DNA from: Leptolyngbya cf. ectocarpi LEGE 11479
GTDB lineage: Bacteria > Cyanobacteriota > Cyanobacteriia > Phormidesmidales > Phormidesmidaceae
DNA length: 50,377 bases
Direction of reading: 5' to 3'
Assembly (NCBI RefSeq): GCF_015207065.1
Contig: NZ_JADEXP010000005.1
Span: forward strand, 3-50,379
This document shows, piece by piece, positions 25,358 through 33,418 of the stretch (the stretch's first letter is position 1; every line of letters begins with the position of its first letter). A program made the position numbers and the translations under genes. Under the pieces are notes generated by a model, which was not told where the DNA came from, did not search any database, and saw nothing but the letters and a program-made list of their open reading frames with translations.

Positions 25358-25681
25358 GTGAAGTACTTTTTCTTGTCCGATGGCTGGACAACCGGCAGAG
25401 TGTGGGAGTTTGGCGGCCTGTGGAATGAAATCGCCTGGCAGCGTAAACCCATCATTAAAAAATTAGGGCTTTACATCGAAGAAGCCACAGAAAAATTATG
25501 GCTGTATCAGGTCGAAGACGATGTCCTCATGGTGGAAGTGATGCCCGAGGGCTCCACAGCTACGGCCATTGGCCAAGTTGTCCTCAAACGACTCATTACC
25601 GCAGAACAGGTCATTGATAAACTGTGTGAAACCAGCTTTAAAGCTGTCCCCGATGACAGTCCTATCCCTCAACAGCTCTAG
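25358..25681 (+). CDS. Conserved cyanobacterial protein of unknown function
   Basis: The protein has 107 residues from GTG 25358. A TTG at 25349 would add three residues. The sequence opens MKYFFLSDGWTTGRVWEFGG and contains LWNEIAWQRKP and LWLYQVEDDVLMVEVMP. I associate this pattern with a family of small uncharacterised cyanobacterial proteins. It is soluble, rich in tryptophan and looks like a mixed alpha/beta domain. It converges on the TolC-type gene with only 24 bp between stops, and it lies opposite the predicted path of any TolC read-through to the terminator at 25131. No function is proposed. Confidence 0.75.
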   Translation: MKYFFLSDGWTTGRVWEFGGLWNEIAWQRKPIIKKLGLYIEEATEKLWLYQVEDDVLMVEVMPEGSTATAIGQVVLKRLITAEQVIDKLCETSFKAVPDDSPIPQQL

Positions 25682-25705
25682 CCGTTTCAGTTGACTGCAC
25701 GCTGA

Positions 25706-27487
25706 CTATAGTGTGGAGCGCAAATTACTCACTGCTCGCTGTAACGAAGCCAATGCTCGGTTGTAGCCTAGGGCCGCACTAACCCAGTTGCCCTCAGCCT
25801 GTGTCAGCTCAGATTGGGCCGTCAGTACATCTAACTGAGTCCCTACACCCGCATCCAAACGCAAGTTGGCCAATTCCAAAGCCGTTGTGGCTTGGGTAAT
25901 CGCAGTTCTCGCTGTGATTACATTTTCTTCGTTAGACCGCAATGTAAAGTAGGCCTGCTCAACTTCAAAACGCACCTGGTCCAACACTTCAGAAAAACGC
26001 TCTTCAGCAATATCAGCATTAGCTTCTTGCTGACGCGCCCGCGCCCGTGCTGCCCCCCCATCGGCCAGGACCATATTGAACTGGGCACCAAAGTTATACG
26101 TATCTGAAGTATCGTCTAACAAATCACTCCAGCTGTAGTTAGCAAACAGACTGACCTGTGGACCATTGGCCGCCCGTGCCGCCCGTGCCTGTTGAGTACT
26201 AATCTCCCGTTGAGCTAACTGCTGTTCTAATTCCACACGCCCCTGAAACGCGAGCAAAATACTATCTTCTAGGGTGAGGCCCCAACGCTCATAGGTTGAT
26301 TCCCAATTATCTGGGGCTGGCACAGGGGTGGCATTGACATTTAAGGTTGATGGGAAATTTAGCAATCGCGCCAAGTTGCGCCGGGCAATCCGCTGCTGGG
26401 CTTGAGACTGAATCAGGTCTTGCTGAGCATTGGCCAGCTGAACATCGGCCCGCAGTACATCGAAACGAGTCCCCACACCAGCCTGTCGACGCAGCTCGTT
26501 ATCGCGTTGATTACGCTGAGCTTCCTCCACAAAAGACTGATTAATGCGAATTTGCTCACCACTTTCCTGCAGATCGTAGTAAAGGCTCGTGGTTTCTAGC
26601 CGCAGTTCTTCACGACGGCGATCAACTTCCAGCTCACTCAAACGGACCTGCTCCTGCGCTGCCTGCAGCGTCGCAGCGCGCTGTCCTGAGGTAAATAAAT
26701 CGTAGCGTACCCCCACCGATGCATTCAGGGTGGTATCAATACCATCGTCACCCACGGTCCCAAAAACGGTTTGTGTGCTGTCGGACTCCTGGGCTGTTAG
26801 ATCAGCGGCCGTCGTCACCACTGGGGAAAATGCCGCCCGCGCCTCGGCTAAAGTCGCTTCAGCCTGCTCTAGCTCTAACAGAGATACCTGCAGATCTTGG
26901 TTGTTAAAGTAGGCCAGCTCGATCGCTTCCTCAATAGAAATTTCCCGTTCATCGCCTTCTTGCAGCATGATCTCTGACTCTAAGGTCGGGACGCTGAGGG
27001 GATTGGGATCCGCTAGCAACTCTGTCGGGGGTAAATTGTCTGTATCGAGCAAATCTTCATCCGCAGTGGAGGGGGCCTGTCCTGTATCCGGCACAATTTC
27101 TCCGGTGTCGCTTTCTCCGGTATCGCTTTCTTCGGTATCGCTTTCTTCGGTGTCGCTCTCTTCGGTATCGCTTGCAGGCGGTAGTACAGGAGCAGCCTCA
27201 GTCGGCGTTTCAGTATTATCCTCCTCGTTTTCAGACTCGCCTTCAGGTAAATCGGGCAGCTGAGAAAACTGGGTCAGTTCCAATGGCAAAGAAACCCGAT
27301 TGTCAGCGTCTGATGTGGCAATGAGGTTTGTTGATACTGCACTTGTCAAGGCAGCAGGAACATATATATCCGTATGGGACGGGTCATCATCGGTTAACCC
27401 CTCAGCCAGGACTGGAAGCGGCAGCAAAAATAGCGTTCCTCCAAGCACTGCTATCCGAATCAAGAACGAGTGGTTGATGTATCCCAT
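25706..27487 (-). CDS. TolC-family outer-membrane efflux/secretion protein
   Basis: TolC-type trimers form the outer-membrane duct for type I secretion and efflux pumps. The protein has 593 residues with a signal peptide (IRIAVLGGTLFLLPLPVLAE). An acidic, low-complexity segment at about residues 75-150 is made largely of ESDTE/G units. Two OEP repeats follow (about residues 180-390 and 400-590), with the coiled-coil heptads usual for TolC helices and the motif RQAGVGTRFDVLRADVQLAN mirrored by LRLDAGVGTQLDVLTAQSEL. The acidic spacer sits between signal peptide and barrel and is unusual in length. No periplasmic adaptor or inner-membrane pump is adjacent. It might also serve as a cyanobacterial exoprotein secretion channel. 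Confidence 0.9.
   Translation of the reverse strand: MGYINHSFLIRIAVLGGTLFLLPLPVLAEGLTDDDPSHTDIYVPAALTSAVSTNLIATSDADNRVSLPLELTQFSQLPDLPEGESENEEDNTETPTEAAPVLPPASDTEESDTEESDTEESDTGESDTGEIVPDTGQAPSTADEDLLDTDNLPPTELLADPNPLSVPTLESEIMLQEGDEREISIEEAIELAYFNNQDLQVSLLELEQAEATLAEARAAFSPVVTTAADLTAQESDSTQTVFGTVGDDGIDTTLNASVGVRYDLFTSGQRAATLQAAQEQVRLSELEVDRRREELRLETTSLYYDLQESGEQIRINQSFVEEAQRNQRDNELRRQAGVGTRFDVLRADVQLANAQQDLIQSQAQQRIARRNLARLLNFPSTLNVNATPVPAPDNWESTYERWGLTLEDSILLAFQGRVELEQQLAQREISTQQARAARAANGPQVSLFANYSWSDLLDDTSDTYNFGAQFNMVLADGGAARARARQQEANADIAEERFSEVLDQVRFEVEQAYFTLRSNEENVITARTAITQATTALELANLRLDAGVGTQLDVLTAQSELTQAEGNWVSAALGYNRALASLQRAVSNLRSTL
27101..27173 (-). repeat. 15-bp tandem repeat in the TolC-type gene
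   Basis: Five units of about 15 bp (consensus TTCGGTATCGCTTTC, starting at 27101, 27116, 27131, 27146 and 27161, the last one partial) encode the ESDTE/ESDTG pentapeptides. Units differ by one to three bases. A repeat of this kind can change copy number by slippage without shifting the frame. Confidence 0.85.
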
Positions 27488-27690
27488 AGTATTTGCGTCA
27501 ATGTATAGCTAATTACCGTAATGACTCTGTTCACAAATCAAGCAACAAGGCCGCAGGATAAGGGTATACACGTCGTTTTGTGACAAGGCTACCCACCCAT
27601 AGAAATGTTTTGCCAGTGCAATGCCTATAGTGTCAGGGTCTAGTATCAAGGTCTAGAAGAGTTTCCAAGGGGCAAAATTTGATAGTAAAC

Positions 27691-29058
27691 CTAAGCTGAG
27701 GATACAAAGTCTGTCGTAACACAGGCCGATAGCAACCCGTCAATACCCTCCACGGGAAAAATTGGGCATCGCAGTTGATCTACTAAGTCTGATAGGGCCA
27801 TATCGTCTAGGAAGTAGGCAGCTTCAGACGTAGCATGATCGCCCTGCTTTAACATCAAGGACGGTAACAACACACCATCTCCTAAGTTACGCTCCTTTAA
27901 CTTTTCTAGGATATCGTAACCCGTCAATAGTCCAGTGACTGTAATCTGCTGGCCCCAATATTCACTGTTTAAGGCCGCCAGCGTGACCGTCAACCCTTCC
28001 ACTTGATTGAGCCGAGTAACGAGGGGCTCAAAGGCTTTTTCAACTGCATTGCCAACAACCCACGTGAACTTTTTCGGAGTTTCAATCCGCTCGGGCAGAC
28101 TCTGGGCAGCTGTCTCAAACTGTTTTAGAAATAAACGAATAGAGCCGACACCATTGCCAATTTGAGGATAGGTTTCATAGTGGGACTCCAGGGGCAGTGG
28201 TCGCCGCGCAATGAGAAACCATTCGTCGGCGAGCCAGGCAAAGGTAGACCCCAATGTGGCTTTAAATTCGGTCTGTAGCTGCTGCACTTGATCAATGACC
28301 TCATTGGCTTTGAGGGTATTAACCGGCACCAGCTCGTCAGCGCTAGGCCGAAAACGAGTCAGTCCCACTGGGACAATGGCAGCTGAGGCAACGGCAGGAA
28401 CATCACCTGTGTGAAATTTGGCTAGATCTCGCAAAGTCTGCTCTAAATGAGCCCTGTCATTGATACCCGGGCAAACAACGACCTGGGCATGGATCTGTAA
28501 ACGATGCTGCTGAAACCATCGCAGCTGCTCTAACAGCAGCCCGGCTCGAGTATTTTTGAGCAGACGCTGTCGCACCTCTGGTTCAGTCGCATGGACAGAT
28601 ACATACAGGGGAGACAGCCGCAGTTTAGCAATCCGGTCCCATTCTGCTGGGGGCAGATTGGTTAGGGTGAGATAGCTACCGTAGAGAAAGCTTAGACGAT
28701 AGTCATCATCTTTTAGGTAGAGGGTATCGCGTTTACCAGGGGGTTGCTGATCGATAAAACAAAAGGGGCAACGATTGTTGCATTGGATCAACCCGTCAAA
28801 CAGAGCACTTTCAAACTCCAAACCGAGGTCTTCGTCAAAGTCCTTTTCGATTTCTACCGTATGCGCAGCTCCAGCCGAGTCTAAAACCTCTAGGGTCAAC
28901 CACTCATCGGAACAGAGAAAACGATAGTCGATTAGGTCACGGGGGGATTCACCGTTAATAGAAACCAAGCGATCACCGGGTTCAAAGCCAATGTCTTCGG
29001 CAATGGAGTCCCTCAGCACACTGGTAATGACAGCCGGCTGGATAGACGCACTACGCAT
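27691..29058 (-). CDS. Radical SAM protein with N-terminal PDZ-like and C-terminal DUF512 domains (TIGR03279 type)
   Basis: The protein has 455 residues. The N-terminal 70 residues form a PDZ-like fold (AEDIGFEPGDRLVSINGE). The radical SAM cysteines are Cys93, Cys97 and Cys100 in QCNNRCPFCFIDQ, a CX3CX2C motif. The region ahead, FDEDLGLEFESALFDGL, and the following PPGKRDTLYLKDDDYRLSF are family hallmarks. The C-terminal half matches DUF512. The family is conserved in cyanobacteria and some anaerobes, and its reaction is unknown to me. It lies 91 bp downstream of uppP on the same strand. The start is ATG 29058. Confidence 0.9.
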   Translation of the reverse strand: MRSASIQPAVITSVLRDSIAEDIGFEPGDRLVSINGESPRDLIDYRFLCSDEWLTLEVLDSAGAAHTVEIEKDFDEDLGLEFESALFDGLIQCNNRCPFCFIDQQPPGKRDTLYLKDDDYRLSFLYGSYLTLTNLPPAEWDRIAKLRLSPLYVSVHATEPEVRQRLLKNTRAGLLLEQLRWFQQHRLQIHAQVVVCPGINDRAHLEQTLRDLAKFHTGDVPAVASAAIVPVGLTRFRPSADELVPVNTLKANEVIDQVQQLQTEFKATLGSTFAWLADEWFLIARRPLPLESHYETYPQIGNGVGSIRLFLKQFETAAQSLPERIETPKKFTWVVGNAVEKAFEPLVTRLNQVEGLTVTLAALNSEYWGQQITVTGLLTGYDILEKLKERNLGDGVLLPSLMLKQGDHATSEAAYFLDDMALSDLVDQLRCPIFPVEGIDGLLSACVTTDFVSSA

Positions 29059-29149
29059 AAACCATCAGCCTAGACAATGACTCCATAATACTGAGGCAAC
29101 TGGATCATTGCAGGCTGAGTCTGCCAAATAAGCCGCCTAAAGATTTTGA

Positions 29150-30055
29150 TTAGACATTTTGAATAGTTTTGGTGGCAATGCCAATTAGAATAGCGACCCC
29201 AAAGGCCAGGCGGTACCATACAAAGACCCAGGTGCTATGACGTCTGAGAAACTTGATCAGCCATGCGATCGCAAGATAAGACGAAATCACCGCTGCAATC
29301 AGCCCGCCAATCAGGGGCATCAAACTAGCGTTTCCCACCGCCGACATATCCTCCAATAGCCCCTTGAGCTCCACCAGGCCAGATATCAAGATCGCTGGAG
29401 TCCCCAGCAGGAAGGAAAATCGCGCCGCCGTATCCCGCTCTAGGCCCAAAAATAAACCGGCTGTCAAGGTAGACCCTGAGCGTGATACCCCAGGGACTAA
29501 GGCCAACGCCTGACCCAGACCAACGCCAATACCGTCCCACAAATCCAGTTTTTCAAAATTACGCTTGCGCGTGCCCACTTTCTCAGCTACTCCCAAGAGT
29601 ATCGCCATCACAATCGACGTAATTGCGATCGCTTGGGTGCTGCGAATCACAGACGTCTCATATTGAGTTTCAAAAAATACTTTGATTAAGAGACCGCAAA
29701 ACACAATGGGAATTGAACCCAAAAGAATCCCCAGTCCCAAACGAAAATCGGAGGACTGATAGCGCTTGGCCATAGCAGCCGTAATGGTATTGCGGGTCAC
29801 AGAGGTCAAATCGTCCCAGAAGTACCACAAGATAGCCGCCAAACTGCCCAGCTGAATAACCGCCGTAAATGCTACACCGGGATCGCCCCAACCCAGTGCC
29901 ACAGGGATAATCTTGACATGGGCCGTACTACTGATGGGCAAAAACTCCGTCAATCCTTGAACAATACCAATCACAATGGCCTGGAATAAATTAATTTGTG
30001 CTGCTTGACTGACAGGCGCTTGGCCCAACAGTTCCAATGATTGGCATACAAACAT
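29150..30055 (-). CDS. uppP: Undecaprenyl-diphosphatase (UppP/BacA)
   Basis: UppP recycles the undecaprenyl carrier for peptidoglycan and other glycan synthesis by dephosphorylating undecaprenyl diphosphate at the cytoplasmic membrane. The protein has 301 residues with about eight membrane helices. The two active-site signatures are present: QGLTEFLPISSTAHV with its glutamates and serines, and ALVPGVSRSGSTLTAGL with the catalytic arginine. The frame extends upstream to GTG 30118. ATG 30055 is chosen because GGAGG stands 7 bp before it, and the conserved region begins soon after. Together with ddl, manC and the LCP gene it belongs to envelope biosynthesis. Confidence 0.95.
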   Translation of the reverse strand: MFVCQSLELLGQAPVSQAAQINLFQAIVIGIVQGLTEFLPISSTAHVKIIPVALGWGDPGVAFTAVIQLGSLAAILWYFWDDLTSVTRNTITAAMAKRYQSSDFRLGLGILLGSIPIVFCGLLIKVFFETQYETSVIRSTQAIAITSIVMAILLGVAEKVGTRKRNFEKLDLWDGIGVGLGQALALVPGVSRSGSTLTAGLFLGLERDTAARFSFLLGTPAILISGLVELKGLLEDMSAVGNASLMPLIGGLIAAVISSYLAIAWLIKFLRRHSTWVFVWYRLAFGVAILIGIATKTIQNV

Positions 30056-30581
30056 GAACAACCCTCCAAAGCTCCAACTCATCAACCGGATATAGCGCAG
30101 ACCGCTCTTAAAGGACACGAAGTATCGGTCAGGGCATCCGGACTACCCTGACCAGCTTTTACGGATTCGCCATACACTCTATGCGCCCTCTCAGTGGTCG
30201 CGGGACCCGATAAGCGCATGCATCCTCAGAATGTCGGCAGCTGCCCTAAACGACATCATGCAGTAATCCCATAGAGCCCAACCGATAACACCATCAACGG
30301 CCCAAAGCAGCAGTTTTCCAAAAGAGCCCATCCCAAAAAAAAGCTGAAGTTTTATAGAAACCGAGCTGATGCCCGTTAATCTACTGCTGGCGTAGCCCAA
30401 AAGGACCAGTCATCCACATCAGCGATTGCTGGGTACTGGCTACTCCCAAAATAAAATTTACATACCGCAATATTATCTAGGTCGCCATTTATAAAGCTAC
30501 AGTTCCTGAGCGACTCAATTGGCATGTTATGTTAACAATAATTAACCTCTCTCAGAATTCTATTGAATTCGTCAGGCAGCA
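30056..30581. other. Divergent intergenic region upstream of uppP
   Basis: About 525 bp lie between the uppP start and the DUF3120 gene. A 69-codon minus-strand frame at 30191-30400 has no Shine-Dalgarno sequence or family resemblance. I see no RNA gene. The right half is AT-rich (around 30460-30560) and presumably carries the promoter of the DUF3120 gene. Confidence 0.45.
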
Positions 30582-31283
30582 TTGCTATCCGAAACTACGC
30601 CTCAAACTCGACTTCCCGAACCATTAATAGTCGATTCTGATGGGCCCCAAGCTCATCGACTACTTGCTCTTCTAGCAGCTGTCTTTCTAGTCAGCGTTCC
30701 TGTATTTATCCAGGCTCCCCTGGTACGTCTTCAGCCTTGGGTAAGTTTGTTGACAACCCCGGTTTGGCTGCTCAGCGGTGTAGCCTTGCTGCGTCAGCCA
30801 TCCCTGAGACTTTGGGGTGATCTTGCCATTGGCTTTTCATGGACATGGCTAGCAGGTAGCCTCTACTGGGGCTGGTTGCGGGAAAATCCTTATGTCCATT
30901 TACCCGTTGAAGCCATTGGGTTACCGATTGTCATTGTCCTGCTCAGTCAAAATCGTTTGATTGTAGGCAGTTACTTTTATCTTGGCTCCTTACTCGGCAC
31001 AGCCATTACCGATCTTTATTTCTACTGGGTTGACCTCATCCCCTATTGGCGGCAGATGATGCAGGTAGCCCCAACGGATGCTGGAGCCGTGCTGCAAGCA
31101 GCGTTACTGCAGCTGGAAAACCCCATAGCCATTACCCGAGCAACGATATTGCTGGGCATCCTCGTCTGTGTGGGTGGGTGGTCCATTAAATCTAATAAAA
31201 CGCATTGGTGGGCGTTTGCTGGGGCAGTGCTCAGTACAATTTTGGTGGATGCACTATTTTTACTGGCCGCAACGTTAGCCTAG
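30582..31283 (+). CDS. DUF3120-type integral membrane protein
   Basis: The protein has 233 residues with six or seven membrane helices. The sequence resembles DUF3120 proteins found in cyanobacteria and plastid-bearing eukaryotes, with features such as VSVPVFIQAPLVRLQPWVSL, WLAGSLYWGWLRENPYVHLP and DLYFYWVDLIPYWRQMM. Its function is unknown. The only possible start upstream of the conserved region is TTG 30582, because an in-frame TGA lies at 30564. It is divergent from uppP and separated by 288 bp from the next gene. Confidence 0.85.
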   Translation: MLSETTPQTRLPEPLIVDSDGPQAHRLLALLAAVFLVSVPVFIQAPLVRLQPWVSLLTTPVWLLSGVALLRQPSLRLWGDLAIGFSWTWLAGSLYWGWLRENPYVHLPVEAIGLPIVIVLLSQNRLIVGSYFYLGSLLGTAITDLYFYWVDLIPYWRQMMQVAPTDAGAVLQAALLQLENPIAITRATILLGILVCVGGWSIKSNKTHWWAFAGAVLSTILVDALFLLAATLA

Positions 31284-31571
31284 ATCCCAATCCACCCAGG
31301 TCAGAACGTTAGGCTCGGTCACAGCATAGGCCGTAAGATCTACCTCTTGACAAATTGGAAAGATTATTCCAGTCTATGCATCTAACAGGATGCAGCTACC
31401 AACTATTTCGATTGAAGATATGGACAATGTACGCAGCTTTGACCCTATAGCTAGAAGATCAGCAGTATCTTATAGGTAGTGCACAATAAAATAAGCACAA
31501 AGGCTATAGTGCAGTTAGGAACAGTAGCGCTAAGGTATAGGACATAGGCTGGCTCGAATTGTCGAGGTATA

Positions 31572-32606
31572 GTGGTATTCCCTGAAAAGACCCCACAAGT
31601 TGGACCCTATTTGGTCCTTAAGACAGACTCAGGTCAACGTCACTTATCGTTGATTGGTAATAGCTGCTGGACGATTGGCCGCAGCGATGACAATAACTTT
31701 GTCTTGCCTGATCGTTGGATTTCCCGCAACCATGCAATGTTGCAATTCATGGACAGTGGAGAATTTTATTTGATTGACTTGGGCAGCCGCAACGGTTCAT
31801 TTGTCAATGGCCGTCGAGTGAGTGTCCCCGTAACCTTACGAAATGGTGACGCTTTAACATTCGGACAAACTGAGCTGCAATTTTACTGCCCGGCACCGGC
31901 ACCCAATGCCAACAATCAGTCTTCTTCCATCAGTTCTAACGATCATGAATCTACAGCTACAGCCACACTCCACGTGCGTCGGCTGATATCAGTGATGGTG
32001 GTCGATATTCGTGACTTTACCGTGATGACCCGACAGATTGATGAGAAAGTTCTGTCTGAGGTTATCGGTACTTGGTTTCGTCACGCTGGCAATATCATTG
32101 GCGAATATGGTAGCTGGGTTGATAAGTATATTGGCGATGCGGTCATGGCCGTATGGATTCACGGCACACAGGAAGTAGAAGCTGAAGAAATGTTAAAAAT
32201 CAGTCGTTCCATCAGTGCCCTCAACGACATGACTCGGCAGCTTCATAAGCAATTCCCTCTGCCCTTTCCCCTCAGAGTAGGAGCGGGTGTAAATACTGGC
32301 TATGCCGTCGTAGGCAATACAGGTACCAGCGATCGGCCTGACTACACAGCCCTAGGTGATACTGTCAATGCGGCATTTCGATTTGAAAGTTCTACTAAAC
32401 AGCTGGGTTTGGATGTGGCACTCGGGGCAGAAACCTACAAGTATTTGAGTAAGCTAGGCGCTAATGAACAAACCTTTAAGCGCTATTCAGCTTTATTAAA
32501 GGGGTATGACAAACCGTTAACAACTTATGCCTGTACGTTTTCTGACTTGGATCGCTTCTTGATGAGTTACGATCGCAAAGCTTCAGTTCCGGTGCAGTCG
32601 TCCTAA
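31572..32606 (+). CDS. FHA domain-adenylate/guanylate cyclase (class III)
   Basis: The protein has 344 residues and starts with GTG. The FHA domain (about residues 30-105) has the phosphothreonine-binding set: Gly36-Arg37, Ser51-Arg52-Asn53-His54 and GSRNGSFVNG. The class III cyclase domain follows (about residues 135-315). Metal aspartates are Asp145 (VVDIRDFT) and Asp189 (KYIGDAVMAVW). Lys185 and the ALGDTVN aspartate are the adenine-selecting residues, and NAAFRFES supplies the transition-state Asn and Arg. This predicts cAMP synthesis, with activity or location set by binding a phosphothreonine partner. It is soluble and monocistronic. The residue pattern favours adenylate over guanylate cyclase, but that is a prediction. 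Confidence 0.92.
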   Translation: MVFPEKTPQVGPYLVLKTDSGQRHLSLIGNSCWTIGRSDDNNFVLPDRWISRNHAMLQFMDSGEFYLIDLGSRNGSFVNGRRVSVPVTLRNGDALTFGQTELQFYCPAPAPNANNQSSSISSNDHESTATATLHVRRLISVMVVDIRDFTVMTRQIDEKVLSEVIGTWFRHAGNIIGEYGSWVDKYIGDAVMAVWIHGTQEVEAEEMLKISRSISALNDMTRQLHKQFPLPFPLRVGAGVNTGYAVVGNTGTSDRPDYTALGDTVNAAFRFESSTKQLGLDVALGAETYKYLSKLGANEQTFKRYSALLKGYDKPLTTYACTFSDLDRFLMSYDRKASVPVQSS

Positions 32607-32727
32607 ATTTATTTTTTTGCGTAACAGTCCGCAACGGATTCTCATCATTCCTCAACATTGGCACAGCGAAAGTGATAGGCTTCTCATTAATGCTGTGTAT
32701 TAGATTGAATAAATCCGGCGGAGAGAG

Positions 32728-33144
32728 ATGAAACGATTCTTTGGCCTATTAATGGCGCTTGGACTAGTATTTGGTACGTTGGTGAGCCATGCTCAGCCTG
32801 CAGTAGCAAGCATGTTAGATAGCGGTACGGTGTTTCTAGCAGACGCTAGCCTGCCCCGAAACGCAGTTGATGACAAGCTCACTACAGAATACGGCTACAA
32901 ACTTGACGTAAATAACACCAACGTCGCTGCGTTTAGAAAGTATCGGGGTCTATTTCCGACGATTGCAGGCAAAATCGTTCGAAATGCTCCCTATGACAAT
33001 CTAGAGGATATTCTTGAAATCCCTGGATTAAGCGATGTGGAGATATCTCGTATGCGTGAAAACATGGATGTTTTCACGATTTCCCCTCCCAATCCCGCGT
33101 TGGTAGAAGGTGACGATCGCTATAACAACGGTGCTTACAAGTAA
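32728..33144 (+). CDS. psbU: Photosystem II 12 kDa extrinsic protein (PsbU)
   Basis: PsbU sits on the lumenal side of photosystem II near the Mn4CaO5 cluster and stabilises oxygen evolution together with PsbO and PsbV. The precursor has 138 residues: a Sec-type signal peptide (MKRFFGLLMALGLVFGTLVS, cleaved after a HAQPAVAS-like region) and a mature domain with tandem HhH folds. Diagnostic segments are NAVDDKLTTEYGYKLDVNNT, FRKYRGLFPTIAGKIVRNAP and ILEIPGLSD. The start ATG 32728 is preceded by GGAGAGAG. It is flanked by the FHA-cyclase and nadB on the same strand, with gaps that suggest separate promoters. Confidence 0.96.
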   Translation: MKRFFGLLMALGLVFGTLVSHAQPAVASMLDSGTVFLADASLPRNAVDDKLTTEYGYKLDVNNTNVAAFRKYRGLFPTIAGKIVRNAPYDNLEDILEIPGLSDVEISRMRENMDVFTISPPNPALVEGDDRYNNGAYK

Positions 33145-33418
33145 GCATTGTCGTTGCTGATTTAAGGGATGAATCGATCTGTTAAATATGCTGGTGGCCA
33201 ATAGTTGGCGGATAAAATCATACCGGGGATCAGCAACGCCTAAGTATTTATTGCTGCGTTTAATGTTGAGCCTTGGGTAGAGTGGCGGTATAAAGCGCCA
33301 TTCCTCAATAAAGTTGAGTATTGGACAGTTTTCTCAGGTCTCAATTCTGTAGCATTGTCTTGATCCATCATTGCTCTTGATAGAGTGGGTTAATCCCTCT
33401 GTCAGGAGCAATTTTTGA

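Noticed and set aside
30191-30400. 69-codon minus-strand frame upstream of uppP
   Set aside because: No Shine-Dalgarno sequence, no recognisable family, and an uneven composition. Treated as chance.
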